A DNA stretch of 64,000 nucleotides, taken from positions 1 through 64,000 of the forward strand of contig JAURVB010008778.1 of assembly GCA_033002965.1 (NCBI GenBank), read 5' to 3'. A program made the position numbers and the translations under genes. Shown in pieces: positions 1 through 13,006 of this stretch (the first letter of the stretch is position 1; each line of letters begins with the position of its first letter). The notes beneath the pieces are model-generated. The model had not been told where the DNA came from and ran no database searches. It saw only the letters and a program-made list of their open reading frames with translations. This stretch comes from Piper betle. Its lineage: Eukaryota > Streptophyta > Magnoliopsida > Piperales > Piperaceae.

Positions 1-1985
1 AGTTTCTCCAGAAATTTTATTCAAAAATATCATTAGTGATTCAACGAGCAAGTTTGGTACCCATACGAACTTATATATTATCTTTTATTTATGATTTTGT
101 TTTGTTAATTTTATTGATCTTCCATTTGGTAAAATTTGGGTATGTGCTCAACTAGTTTATGCATTTTGGAAAAAGAAATAAAATTATTTGTATTTTTGTA
201 AAACAAAACAAAAGAAAGGGATTAGGGTGTGTAAATTTTTACTTAAAAAATGAGAAGAGTATTTATTTAAAATTAAAGATATAATTGTTATAAAAATTAC
301 AACGATATAAAGTTTCACTAAAGTTACCATTAGACAGATTCTAATAATAAGGGCAATCCATCGTGACTTGTCTCATTTATCAATTAAGGGTTCAGATTCA
401 ATACAAATCTTTGTAAAAAGTACCTCGTGCAGAAATCACGTGGTTCCCTAGATATTTTACGAGCTCAAGGCTCGGTCGGACATCAAATAAGGTAGGCATG
501 TCCATCATATTAATCTAAGATAATAAAATAATTTAATTATATATTTCTTTCCGTCTAGTCGGTCACGATCAAAATTTAATTAAGATAAAATTTTATTTTT
601 ATTTTATATTTATTATATTATCTAATTATTTTTCTGATAAAAAATACTCATTTTATTCACAAAAATTAATACCTCATTTATACAAACAATATTTTTTTAT
701 TTTTCTTAATTTCTCTCATATCAATTACCATAAAAATCGAAATCAATTTTTAAAAAATACATTTAAATAAATAATTATTATATTGCAATAAAAAGTTAAA
801 AACCTAAGGTTAATGTGATTTGGGTTTAATAATTTTCAATAATAATTAAGTAGTAAATAAAAATATATAATTAATATCATTAATTTATTATTTTTATCAC
901 TTGCTAATCAGTTATTTGGTTGAACAAAGAAATATTTATATTTGATTTATTTTTATTCGATAATAATTAACCGGTCAAATTGGACATAAATGTTTTAGAC
1001 GTCACTCGAACACTGTCATTCGCTATTCCACGTCCTCCCCACCCCTATCCAGGATCTTCCTTCCAGAGACGCAACCATGCTTCTAATTGATGGATTGAGG
1101 CTAATATCATTATTAAACCATGCTCCTAGTTAATGAATTTAGGCTAATATCATTAAGTTTAATAAATCAAAGATTGTCGTCCTTAAACTTTTTTTTATTA
1201 AATCATGCCATCAAAACCGGCAATCGATCACAATTTAAATGTATTAAAAGGGCTTCTATTACTATAAAATTAAAGCTATTTATAAAAGCCTAATTTTACA
1301 AATATATCTTTATTGACCTCTAAATTAACACGAAAACAATACTTGACAAATATAAATTGACGGGTAAGAGTCAACCAAATTATCATTACTATATCAACAA
1401 CCATCAAAATAAATAACTAGCTACAAGCCATGAATAGTTTGAATCTCTCTTACTTTCCTGGTCGATCTGATGTCACAATATGTGCATCTGACAAGATTAT
1501 GGCAAGATCCCTAAATGCAATTAAAATATGAGCATAATTAATATGAGCAACAACTGATGCCCTTATATTAGCTATATTTAATATGAACCTTTAGATTAGA
1601 AAAATAGTTCGATTAAAAAAATACAGTCATGTGATCTACATTAATAGCTATATTTGATTCTTATTGATACGAGAATATCAACTATTGTTGATACTAAGAT
1701 ATCTCTTCAAATATGACTCAAAAGACTTTAAAAAGTAGTTATAAATATCTAAATGAGAATAATTAGAATTAGCAATAGTTGATACTCTTTGTATCAGCTA
1801 TATTTAATGTGAATCCTTAGATTACAAAAATAATTAGAGATAACGAGGGTAATTGTTTGGTACGTATACATTATGTGTCATGGGGTCCACATCTAACAAA
1901 AAATTGAAGAGTGGTGCATGCAAGGATAATGAGGAAATAGCTTAGTATTTACAACTATCTAAATTATATATATAGGCAAAATCTC
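1..1985. other. AT-rich intergenic sequence, no gene seen
   Basis: No coding sequence is recognisable. The sequence is very AT-rich with stops in all frames. The part from about 1560 to 1895 contains a block (key string gtgatctacattaat at about 1633, followed by gatacgagaatatcaa) that recurs in diverged form near 12600-12690. It is probably an old transposon fragment. Confidence 0.6.
1560..1895. repeat. Dispersed AT-rich repeat, copy 1
   Basis: The stretch includes gtgatctacattaat, then a gat-ac-gagaatatcaa segment and a 'taagatatctc' segment in the same order as at 12600-12690. Within the block, 'agctatatttaatatgaacctttagatta' is echoed about 220 bases later by 'agctatatttaatgtgaatccttagatta', so the element also has an internal direct repeat. 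No terminal repeats or target duplication were identified. Confidence 0.45.
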
Positions 1986-1997
1986 TCTATCTATCTA

Positions 1998-2034
<37 letters not shown>
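1986..2034. repeat. (CTAT)n-(AT)n microsatellite
   Basis: A run of ctat units passes directly into about 17 AT dinucleotides. It ends about 15 bases before the glutaredoxin-like gene fragment. Confidence 0.9.
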
Positions 2035-2037
<3 letters not shown>

Positions 2038-2049
2038 TATCTAACAAAA

Positions 2050-2359
2050 TCTCTTTGTCGTCTCCTGAGAAGAAATCTGACTGGCCGGCGCCTCTATGGG
2101 AGCAGGTAGAGATGGAGGAGCCGTTGGCCTCCGAGTTGACATTGATATCATCTCCGAATTAAGAAAATCGTTTCATAACCTTCCACCCCAAGAGGACTCC
2201 CCTTCCCCGCCGCCAGAAAAACAGATCACGGAACAGAAATCTGAAGTACGCGCCATGGAAGAACTGAAACCAACAAAAGTTTTCCCAACGAAGCCAATTC
2301 ATTGTCCCATGGCTTTCTTTGCTGTACCAATATCATGCATGGCGTCAACGAAATCTTAA
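2050..2359 (+). pseudogene. Duplicated fragment of the glutaredoxin-like gene
   Basis: Bases from about 2050 to 2301 repeat about 250 bases of the coding region of the gene at 16513-18037 (its 17202-17451), in the same orientation. By eye there are about eight differences, including a one-base loss near 2137 (gagttgac against gagtttggc), which shifts the frame. Similarity stops abruptly after 'aagccaattca'; what follows to the stop at 2359 is unrelated. The fragment lies before the glutaredoxin domain and carries neither the start codon nor the CxxC zinc-binding tail, so it cannot make a working protein. The high identity implies a recent duplication or capture. No transposon ends were found around it. 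Confidence 0.85.
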
Positions 2360-5300
2360 GCAAATCAAAGTTGGGTTGCAGTTAATTTGTAGTGCAAACT
2401 TGAAGGGGAGCTGATTCTATATATTTATATCCTCATTTCCAGGGGAATATGCGATCCATTTAGACTACCACCATCTATAGTGATGGCTGACGACTAGCTT
2501 AGCATTGGATGTGTAGCTCTTGTTAATTCAAACATATGCAGCTCAATTTTTTGTCATAAGTTAATTTAATTTCCTTGTTAATTCCTGCCTGTGTAGCTCT
2601 TTTACAAAAGCATTTTGCATTGCAATCTTGGAAGCTGCCAGCAGCGGAGTACTTATTGCTAGCATAGGCATCGGAGGTGTGCCCGAAGTATAGATATTTA
2701 CAGTACTTCCTAGCTAATCATCTATTATTTTGGTAACCGTGCAACTGAGGTAGTCCTCTCAATTGTCTATGCATTTTAAGGTTCTTCCAGATGATATGAT
2801 CGTATTTGCAGAGCTTGATCCTTGCGATATATGATGCTCACGATCAGGCAAGCAATTCACATTTTAAGGTACTTCCATGTAAGTACGCAGAGAGTCTATT
2901 TGGTTGTCATTTAAAAATATAAAATTTGAAAATTATAAATTTTCTTTTTTGAATGTTTTAAAATTTAGTTAATGTTTTTTTAATTTTAGTCAAAATAAAT
3001 TTATGTAAAAATTTTATAAAACAATATTTTCTTATAAAAAATAAAAGAATTTGGGAAAAGTTTTGGTAAGTATATGCACGTGCACATGGGGAAAGAATAT
3101 TTAATTTTAATTTTATTTTCCTATTATTCAAACATATAAAGGTAATTTTTTAAATTTTAATATCATTTAATCTCCCTGTATTTCTATTTTATATGATTTT
3201 TTTATTTAAATTTTTTCATGCCAACCAAAACCCTAATTGTTTCATTTGAATTGAATTTTCTTAGTTCTTAGAAAAGACTTTATAGCAGGCATTATGTAAC
3301 AAAAAGGATAGAAATTGTCTATCATCACGCTCTGTAGTGCTTTTCTGACGATTTTTTATAAAGGCTTTCACGGTATATTTCTCTAAACTTCTCTGCCAGA
3401 CAATAACTATTGAGATGGCTCTTTTGAAGTTAACTTTGGACAATTGAAGTGGAAACCTTTATGAAGTTGAAGCAGAAGTCTCGATGGTTCATAGTTTAAT
3501 TTTCAAATCAAGTTTTCTGAAATTTATTTTAATTCCGCCATTGCTATTCGTTGTGTTGGGTTATTGATAATGACTTGACCAATGCTAAATTCTAAATTAA
3601 AGTTGCATCTGCATTATCCAATTTATACATATAGTTTGGTTCCTATAAATTAAGGCTCACATAAAAGAATAGCTGTACAATTTATTTTACCTATAAGTCA
3701 AATTGTTGGCCAAGGACCACAGGGTATGCAATTTTGTGAGTGTCTGTCATAATACTGTTAAAAAATAATCTGCTCAAGTTGTAAGACCCAATGAATAATT
3801 ACATAATCATAAATAAAAGGCTTGAAGTTGATTGGGCCTTACAATTGAATTAGTCGCGAGGTTTTACAACAAATTAGCACACAAAATCGTCATTCATTAT
3901 ATTATTTTAACTGTTCCTCAAGTGGTGGAGCGAGTCAAGCTGAGTTTGGCCTCGGCTAGCTCATATATCAAGTGAGCTTGAAATCGAGCTCCACTTGGGT
4001 CAAATAAAAGAGTTCTGATACTCAATCCCTGTGGTACCGACCTTGCAAATGTAGTTTAATTATTTTTTTCTAGTTGTCTCCAAAGAGACAATTTTTTTTA
4101 TTTTTTAAACTCAGCTTAAAGGATTTCTATCATACAACCTTAAGGATGATTTTAGTCGTGATCACGTTAGCTTAAATGCCCCTTTTGAAGTGCAAACTGA
4201 AGGCTGTTAACTTGGAGATCTTTTTATGTATAGAGCGCCAATGTTGTCTATTTGACACATTGGAGATAAATTGTATTACAATTACATATTTGGGCTTATG
4301 ATATAAGATAATTTTGGACGTAATTGCCCCCCCATATAGTTTTATTTTGTTAATTCCTATTAAGGGTAGGGGTAACTTTGGAAATGATTGCTTCCCCAAA
4401 CTTTAATTCAGGATGTCTAATTGCAATGACAGCCCACATTTGATGACAAAAAAACTACTCCATCTCCCTCCATCACTGGCAATCAGAGCCGACTTGGCTG
4501 CCGACTACTAGATTTAGCTGCACGATTATATTCTAAAAAGAAAAAATAAAATAAAATGCTCTTTTGCTGTGCAAACAATTGGCAACCAAATCAGGCCATC
4601 CTCCGACCGGATTTAGCAACTTGATTAGATTTAACCGTCGTGGGGCTGGGTGTGGATGTGGGTGGCCAGACATGGCCAACCCTAGTTAGATCCAAGTGAG
4701 GACTATTGGGAGGGGGTTTTTTTCAAATGGACTAATTTAGGCCATTATTATAATCAAACGGCCTAGATTAAACTTGGGCAAGAAATTTTCCCTACCCCTC
4801 AGACTATCCAATATCATATACAATGGTGTTGCAATCTATCTTTGATGTCAAATTGGAACTTTGAAATCCTGACATGTAAGGCACATACAAAAGCAGTAGA
4901 ACTTAGCATCTTTTTTTCCTTTTTTTATTAGCCTCCTTTTTTCTTTTTTTGTTACACTTTGACACAACGAAGGCGAGCAAGCCAATACTCAGGTCACTCC
5001 TTTACACATTGCAAGATGCCGAATGTATCGTTCAATGCTAGCTTTTTGGTCTGAGCATCTTGCTGCTTAGGTCTTTTTACCACTTTTTGGGCTCTCTTTT
5101 GATCGTTGTTTTTTGCTTTAGACAGGATGAGGGTGAGTGAGCTTACGAGTGAATGTCCCGGATGCGACAAAAAAAATTAAACCTTGTCTAAAATGACTAA
5201 ATAGTTATTTAATGGGTTCAACTCTTAGCATCTACGAAGGTCATAAGTCAAATCCTTTTGAACGTGAGATTACATTCTGAACAAGTGTCATGAATTAAAG

Positions 5301-5646
5301 ATCAACGTTGAAGTAAAATCGCGGTGGTTCGTTGAAAAATATGTACTTGATCAGTATTTTTGATTCGTAGGTTGACTTGGAGGTGTTAATCAGCAAGGTG
5401 CTCGTCTTAACTCTGACTTGTATCCATAACAACATGTCATAAACGGCGGAAGGGTGAAGGAAAATGCAATCAGTTATTACCAATACCCTGAAGAAATATA
5501 GCCAAAGTTGCTATGCCGAGTATTGATTGCTGTATGTAGAGAAGTGGACCATGGAGCATTGTCTTCATTAGCGTATATTAATCATAGTAAATGGTAGCTA
5601 ATGCGGTTGCTCAATATGGTTCTCACGTACAAATTAAGTTGAGAAG
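2302..5646. other. Intergenic sequence, no gene seen
   Basis: Only short spurious reading frames occur. Around 4440-4790 there is a moderately GC-rich patch with repeated words such as 'gatttagc', 'ggccagacatggcc' and 'ccgac'. It resembles the patches at 41.6-42.7 kb and 48.24-48.50 kb, probably pieces of one repeat family. Nothing else is recognised. Confidence 0.5.
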
Positions 5647-5654
5647 GGTATACC

Positions 5655-6437
5655 AAGGGGTGCTAAACAAGCGAGCGAACCGAGTTCAACTTGTGTTCAA
5701 ACACGACTCCAATAGTTCAAAATTTGTTTAAACTCGGCTCGAGATCAAATAAGTTTTCAACATATATACTTGAAATCGAATCATAAATTTTTATGGTGTT
5801 CGTATTCAATTTGAGTTCGAAACCGGCTCGATTAAAAATTAAAAGAATCTCATTTAAAACTACAATAGCATGGATTTAACCCACAACCTCCAAGTTTTCA
5901 ATTAGAAAACTTACCATCTAAGCTATCACACTACATTGTTATTATATTGTATATAAATATATATAATTAGTTACAATTAAACTTACTAGTGTATATATAT
6001 ATACACACACACACACACCACCTTAGCCGAGTCAAATAATGTTTATTTTTCAAACTTTAATTTGGATTATACGATTATAAGGACGACCCAAATTTGATAA
6101 AAAAATAAAAAATAAAAACAAAATACCCCCACCACGACCATCATTTAGTATGTAGTTAATAATAACATTTATTTATGATTTTATATGTATTTTGAGTAGA
6201 CATGTGATATTATATATATTATTATATTATTTTATTGAGTCGAGTTTGAGTCGAGCTATGAGTCGATTTTGAGTTATAACCCAGTCGAGCTAATTCAAAC
6301 ACTACCTTACTTAAACTTGACTCATAGGATTTAAGTTTGAATCGAGTTCGAACCCAAGCATTTAAATATCGAGTTTCAAATCAAGTCGAACCAAACAGCA
6401 AATGCTCACGAGCTGACTCTCTCAATTAGCAGCCCTA
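5655..6437. mobile_element. hAT-type MITE, copy 1 (783 bp)
   Basis: The left end reads AAGGGGTGCTAA and the right end, reverse-complemented, TAGGGCTGCTAA: imperfect terminal inverted repeats. Flanking 8-bp target duplications are ggtatacc (5647-5654) and agtatacc (6438-6445), 7 of 8 identical. An 8-bp duplication with YAGGGGTG-type ends is characteristic of hAT elements. The interior is rich in 'ctcga', 'gagttcga' and 'gctcgag' words and has no coding capacity, so it is non-autonomous. Related copies are at 36677-37324 and, more distantly, 13007-13499. Confidence 0.8.
5992..6018. repeat. (TA)n-(CA)n microsatellite inside the MITE
   Basis: A TA run is followed by nine CA units, in the middle of the MITE at 5655-6437. 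Confidence 0.85.
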
Positions 6438-6445
6438 AGTATACC

Positions 6446-9108
6446 TGAGGGGAATTGATCAAATGTGCCTGAAAAAATTAATTAGGTTGGGAGTACATGC
6501 ACGCACTTGAGCCGTGACGGAGTCTTAACAGCTTGCTCTTCTAATCCCTTGTATCTTTCCAATCTCTCTTCTTTTTATTCAGTCCTTAGATTCTTATTAT
6601 CACAAACAAAAAATCATCATAATTCAAGAAAGATTGTATCATGAGGAGCCAAGCCAAGACAAGTTTTCGCAATCTTTGTTTATGTTTGGTTTGTCGATTA
6701 AGAGCTGAGATCTAGCTCGGTTCATCTCATTCATTGGTTCATTAACTATTAAATTAGTTTATAAAAATTAAAAAATTATTGTGAAAAAAATATCTAAAAA
6801 AAGTTAACTTATAACTCTGATCGAAGCCAATTTTTACAATTGCAACACTTTATAATTTTTGTAGTAGAAATACTAAACATACAATGTTAAACCAATATTT
6901 CGTTAAATGATTTAAATAATGCATTACCTTGTGATATGAAGTTCACACAATATTCATGGACTTATTTACTAATTAATAACAAGATCAGAATCATGCGCTG
7001 GATGCATCAAAAGGCGATAACCAGCTTATGATGGGCTCATGTGTCGACGGGGGCTGCCGTTTTTTGGGGGAGGATCATAATCTGCGACTGCGGCGGTTAC
7101 TGCCTTCGCTTTTTCAATATGTGTCATCACCTAAACAATGAAGTACAGACAGCAGCTCAATTAGAACCTAGAGAAACATCAAGATGCAAAAGTGATGACC
7201 AGCTTAAGCAAAACAAGAAGCCTGAACAAACGTTTAATTCCACCTTCCGTGTTCCTAAAATACCAGCAGCATTTCTCGATAGCTGATCTTCTCCTACAAG
7301 AATGAGAACAAAAACATGCTGGCCCATTCAGTAGCGAACCATGTATAAAAGCATATTTTTGAATTGATGGCTTTGCTTACCTTTGGTAATAGTGGGAGTA
7401 TGAAATAATTAAGCTAACAATCAGAAGAAATATGATAACAGACCGACGCAACATTGCTTCGTTTTTAGAAATTATCATGTGATAAAACAAATAGACCATA
7501 TATATATGGATCTGGCCAAGTAAATATCAAAAAATATATATATATGCATATATACGAATGAAGCTCGTTCAATTTGGACATGGTTTCCAGCTACTGATCG
7601 CGTGCCTTGACCTTGAATGATACCATGGACTCGTGTTTTAGAGTCTTTAGACGGAAAAACATGCCGAAGCAACTTTGTGTTCAGACGAAGATACATGCGA
7701 CTTAGAATATGCTTTGAAAAAAATAAAACGATACATGCGACTTATAAGTTGGGGAGTAGGCCGTTGGATGTAAAAATCTTGTTCAGTGTACAGCTCTGTG
7801 CAAGTGCTTTATTTTATACTCATTAAAAAAATTTTATACTTGTTTCTTTCAGAGAAGGGGTTGTCTTCGTTTATTCTCCTCGTCTCCTTCTCCATAACTC
7901 CACGATATTCTCAGGTTTTCATTCCCATCATGACAAGAGTTCCCAGCTCATCTCAATCTTTAATTTGTTGATGATTTATAAACTCTCAACTTTTTTAAAT
8001 ATTAAAGAGATTGCTGAATATTGGTTCAGATTAAAGTATCTCAAACACAATCCACTGATCCAAAGAATAGACACACTAAGTAAAATATTTAGTTCTCTTG
8101 ACCTTAAAGCAAACTAATTTGGATCAAACTTACTTTTAATGGTTTACACAAAATACAAGTGCGTATCTATGGATCCGATCGACTCCCTTGCGATTTGAGA
8201 ATATGGACGGTGTATACTCAATTTTGAATCCAGGCGGAACAAGAATTAAAGTCTACTCTAATACAGAGCAGCTGCTAACCCAAAATAGACATTTCAACGT
8301 AAAATGTTTATAACCCCTTATCTAATACCTAATTATAACATGTGTTTTTTCTTAGATTTGCACTAAAAGGATTCTTTTCTCTTCTTGCTTCGAAATAGGT
8401 GAACCTATTTAGAAAGATATACTCTTACGGCATATATGTCTTTGCTGAAAGGTGCCCTCTTTAAAACCCACTTTAAAATGGATGGTCTTATGGGGTATAT
8501 CTATTTACGAAAAGACCATATTTACAAGGTTGGACCTTTCTTTATCTAAAAGTTTCTCTATAAATTACAATCTTTTCACCCGAAAAATTTTTCTATAAAC
8601 CCTTTTTTTAATATTTGTTCTTATTGAAGTTAACAAAGCGTTGTTTTTAGTTTTTGTGTACTTTTGTTATGAAATTATTTTTATTTATTCATGTCATAAT
8701 ATTTTTCATTATATTATCATCATTTTATATGTTATTTTAAAACTCAATGACTCGACTTCATGGGTGTGATTGTCTAATATTTTTCGTTTTTCTTGTATGT
8801 CCATTGATTGTTGTATCCCGTGCATTGCAATGTGTGGGTATTTGGGCAAATATTAATTAATTTAGAGAGGTATAAAATATTTCTACTCTACATTTGAGAT
8901 GCAAAGAGTAAGTACATATAACTCGACTTCATTGTAGTGGTAACTACTAATTAGAAATGGAATTTCAAAAAACATGTACAAAGAATAATTTACCAGCAAA
9001 TGACTGCTACAAAGTTAAAACTCGTAGAACGGCACGAATAGCCGATGACGGAGTGCGTCCATTGCTTGCCGTTGCATAAATGGATTTATGCTCACATTTA
9101 TCTTCCCT
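6446..9108. other. Intergenic sequence downstream of the GLR gene
   Basis: No conserved protein is recognisable. The open frames near 7041-7286 and 7475-7971 have no recognisable family. The last few hundred bases before 9108 must include the 3' untranslated region of the minus-strand receptor gene, whose stop codon is at 9109-9111. Confidence 0.5.
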
Positions 9109-12100
9109 TCAAGAAGTAGTATCATAATTTGCTTGGACGGCCAAGGGGAAGAAGAGTTGAAGCAGGAAGGCTACCAGGAGGAGTGCTGAAATGCTTAACA
9201 CAAACAAGTATGGGTACATAAAGCTTGATAAAGTCAGTTTGGTGAAGGAGACGGTTGATATTTTCGGTGCGGGTGCACAAGATGAATCGTTAGCAAAGAC
9301 TGTGCGTTCCAGGTCGCACATGACCGTGCTTTGAGTGATATTGAGGACTGCTTCGGACACCTTCGACACCCACTTCGACCCTTTGCGAAACACCTAAAGA
9401 AGACCATGGAAGAAATTAATTAATTCTAATTAATGATGGAAACCTGAATTATTGGAGCCAGCTTCAATTATTCGATGAAGAATAAATGTAGTCGGCATGA
9501 TAGCTAGATATCGTACTCGTGATATATATACATATAATTAGTTATAATAGTGACCATATTATAGTTCGTAGACAAAAATATGGATCTCGCTAACTAGCTT
9601 TTTTCGAGCACGAAATAGGACATAGAAACTATAGAATGAAGGATCGATGTAGGGAAGAGAGATCACATACGTATCCAAATCCACCAGTATGATCGTAGTA
9701 ATTAGCAATGATGAAGTCGGGGTACTGCTTGAGAAAGACTCTGATGTAGGGTAGTTCATCTACGATCGCTGCAACACCGTTCTTGTCCGGACCATCTTCA
9801 AGGGCCTTGGCATATTCCTTAACCGTAGAGTAACTTCGCAGCTGCTGCGGATGAGCACCTCTTTGCGATAGGAAATGGTCCATGAAAGCTCCTTTCTGAT
9901 AACCAATGGTTGCATTGTTAGCTATCAAGGCATCCAAGTCTGTTACTTTGGGACGTACGCTGTCCACTGTCAACATGGACGTCAAGGTAGAGTTATATCC
10001 AGCGGCCAACATGAACAAGATGACCATCCACAGTGTAGTTATCAATTTCGAGTACCGACTTTGAAGCCTTTCCGCTGCTCCAATGAATTTTCAACATATT
10101 AAAAAGCGAATAAGATTCTATATATATATATATATATATATGCTAGCGACTTCATGAATTACTTGTCGGCTTGTCTAATAAAATCGACAGGCTAGTATAT
10201 CGGTGGGTAAATATAAGTGATGAAGTCAAGGATTAGGACTCACTCTCAGAAAAAAAGGAGACTGTAAATGACAAGGAGAAGATCTTTTGTAGATGGTCTA
10301 CTTTGCTGACGGCCTTAGATGATGGATTTCTTTGGCCTTCAAAGAGCCACAAAAGAAACCCCCTGATGAAGAGCAACGCAATTGTGGCGAGCCATAGTTC
10401 TTTTGACAGTGGTTTGAGAAACCAAAAGGGACCGGTAGCGGCCGTCTCGTCCACAGCTCGTACCACCATCACAATATCAGAGCTAATATATGGTTGGCTA
10501 AAATCAACTCTCCTCGACCTGTTAGCCGTAATTGTGACGTCCCCCACGAGAACATCGTATTCCTGCTTGTATATTGTATGTACATAAAACGTCGTTATGA
10601 GACTGCCTAGAATACGTACGAAAGATTAACATGTTGCTATAAGAAAATTGATGAGTTGAATGAACGGATTACTCACCCCCTTGGCTACTAGATCGATAAG
10701 TTTGTCGTAGTACCCGTCAAACAAGTCCGCCTCGCTGTGCACTCTGTATTTGGGCTCCCAGGTGAAGTCCTTGGTTGCTCTATGGAAGAGTTCAATGGAG
10801 AATCCGCCGGGCTTGCCTCTTCCGTTGTCCGGATTTACGAATTCGAAGAAGCCAGTTGTATTGGGTACCAAGATCTTCAAGACGTCGGTTGCGGGTATGG
10901 CCCGGCGCTTCACGCCGTCTGGATATTTTTTGGGTCTCCAATTTTGCAGGCATAAACTGCAATCCGGTGTCCAATACCCCACTCGCCTCCAAGACTTGCC
11001 CACAATTTTGACAATCGAAAATGAATCCGCCATGGCCACCCGTTGATGATCATTAGGCCCAGCTGACCTGCTTATATTTATTCCACGTGCAGATAGAATA
11101 ATTGAATCCATTAGTTGCTTTCCCAAGTCATTCGATTGTTGGCCCCGCCTGATATAGGTTCCCTCCGCTGCCTCCACTAAGAGTCGCATGGCATCGTAGG
11201 CCCACAAGGAGTAGATGTCCATGCCACTGCCACATACGCGACAATCGCCCGCCATTATCAACCGCTCTTGAAGCTTCTTCTTACTAGCTTCCATATTTGG
11301 CAATTGGCTCCTCATCGCTAACACTCCCTGCATGCCTTCTTCAATGACCGAAGGTTCCAAGTAGATCAACAGGTTGCCGACTCTGGCCGTGACGATCCAC
11401 ACATGACCCTCGGACATCATGCCCATGTTATGGGCCTGTTTGAATAAGGTCGCCGCGAGAGAAAAGGAAACATGGATCACAAAAACACCCACCTTCGTGG
11501 CGGCTAGTTGCTTCAAAGTCCCGGAAACATCCGAACCAGTGTCGTCGACAAGGTGGGTGAAGGGCACTATCCCACTGTCTTCAAGGGTGGCGATGAGGGA
11601 GGGTATAAAAGAGGAAGTGCCATCATCATAAAGAAGGGTTACATTATTCCATGGTTGGGCCTTGATAAGGGATGATATGGCCTTGGCCTGCGAAGAGTCT
11701 CGGAGGTCCATGTCCAACAAGTACGAGACCTGTGGAATGTAGGAGGACATGGTCAGTACCGGCGAGAGGGCAATTAAGGGGACCTTAGCTTGATTGGCGA
11801 CTTGAGCTACGAGCTGGTCCGGCGCCTCTTGTTCAGTGTTTGACGCTATCAGTGCCTTCACCTTCACACTTGATATCAGATCCAAGGCTGGAGATTAAGG
11901 GGATCAATAAACCACAATATTGAATGAAAGCAAAGACTGAAATTGATCGAGTTGTGCTTATATATGAATAAACTTACCGGCGGATGCTGCTTCCAATGGG
12001 CTGCTTCTGGAGTTCCGAACATGCAAAACAATGTTATGAGCATGGGCAGTACTAGAGCTGGGTGATGCATAGAAATCACGGTGACCCATGGCTATAGAGG

Positions 12101-12287
12101 CATTGATAACCAAACCATGCGTAGAATCAAGATTTAAAATCACACCCACATCAATGGTATCTGTATCCACAACCGCACTCCCATATGGATGATTCCCTCT
12201 TAGGAAGATGGAGAGCAGAGTCAGAAGAAACCAATGGCGAAGATATCCACACACAACTACCCCTATTCGCCTTGACATCATATTCAT
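9109..12287 (-). CDS. GLR: Glutamate receptor-like cation channel (GLR)
   Basis: Five exons join in frame: 12287-11978, 11887-10677, 10562-10244, 10074-9671 and 9393-9109, all with GT-AG introns, giving 842 residues; plant GLRs usually have 850-950. The N-terminus has a hydrophobic signal segment (about 17-31). An amino-terminal ligand-binding-like domain follows (about 45-415), then the S1 half of the agonist-binding domain from about 436. S1 includes GDVTITANRSRRVDF with the ligand-binding arginine at R522. TM1 is at about 563-582, a pore loop near 600-612, TM3 at about 625-650, S2 contains DELPY (D719/E720), and TM4 is at about 806-831. GLRs are membrane channels passing Ca2+ and other cations in response to amino acids; the sequence resembles the Arabidopsis GLR2 clade. 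The M3 gate motif reads GYNSTLTSMLTV instead of the usual SYTASLTSMLTV. The start is the first of three nearby Met codons (12287, 12281, 12278). The family assignment is firm; the ion specificity is unknown. Confidence 0.93.
10119..10141. repeat. (TA)n microsatellite in GLR intron 3
   Basis: About eleven TA units lie in the intron between 10243 and 10075. Confidence 0.85.
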
Positions 12288-12512
12288 AGTTTTGATCCCT
12301 TATAGCCACCAAAAGCAGGGAGTAGAAGTATAGCGAAGCTTTTGGACCTGGCGGCTCGGTCTGAGGTCACTGTTGTTGCCGGACAACGGCTTCAAAGTCA
12401 AGAGGGCGCTGGTTCGTTTTTCTCCGGCCGGCGTCCCCGAGTCCTGTCCCGGTGGCGGTCTTCAACTCTCCTCCCTCTCTCCCATGTGTCTGTGAAAATA
12501 GGGGGGCATGGG

Positions 12513-12520
12513 TATTTATA
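12513..12520 (-). promoter_or_regulatory. Probable TATA box of the GLR gene
   Basis: On the minus strand the sequence reads ctctctataaataccc. A canonical TATAAATA lies about 225 bases upstream of the start codon at 12287, which implies transcription starting near 12485 and a leader of roughly 200 bases. No other TATA-like match of this quality lies between it and the ATG. Confidence 0.6.
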
Positions 12521-12579
12521 GAGAGGCGTGACTTGGAGAGGACGAAGACGCGTAATAATCGGGCACAATCCAATATTGT

Positions 12580-12720
12580 CTAACTAAAAAAATTACTAAC
12601 CTTGTGATCTACATTAATCATTTGATTTGATTATTAATGATATAAGAATATCAGTTATTGCTTAAATTAAGACATCTCATTGTAAATTGGGCTTGATAAT
12701 CATGAATTAACCATGTTTTA
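12580..12720. repeat. Dispersed AT-rich repeat, copy 2
   Basis: It shares gtgatctacattaat, then 'gatataagaatatcagttattg' and 'taagacatctc', in the same order as the block at 1630-1710. It starts just upstream of the GLR promoter. Confidence 0.45.
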
Positions 12721-13006
12721 TTTTATTTTTTTGAAATGATCAACCATAATTTATAGGTACTTGAATTGGGTACAACTTCAATGTTACCTTTCATAGCTAG
12801 GAGCACTGGAACAGCATAAGAGCACATTCAGTGTTTGCTAATTACTTTGTGAGTCATGTTCGTCTCCCCATCAAAGTGAACTGTATTGTAATATTATATC
12901 GATCAACCTTCTGGTATTAAACCTTGGTACAATTACATTTTATAATAGATGAATAAGGTCTGAAACAGAGTCTACAAGAAAGAATAGAGTCATTTATCTC
13001 CACAGG

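Noticed and set aside
11876..12079. Separate small gene on the minus strand
   Set aside because: It is a shadow crossing the first GLR exon-intron border; GT and AG sites and family similarity give a better model.
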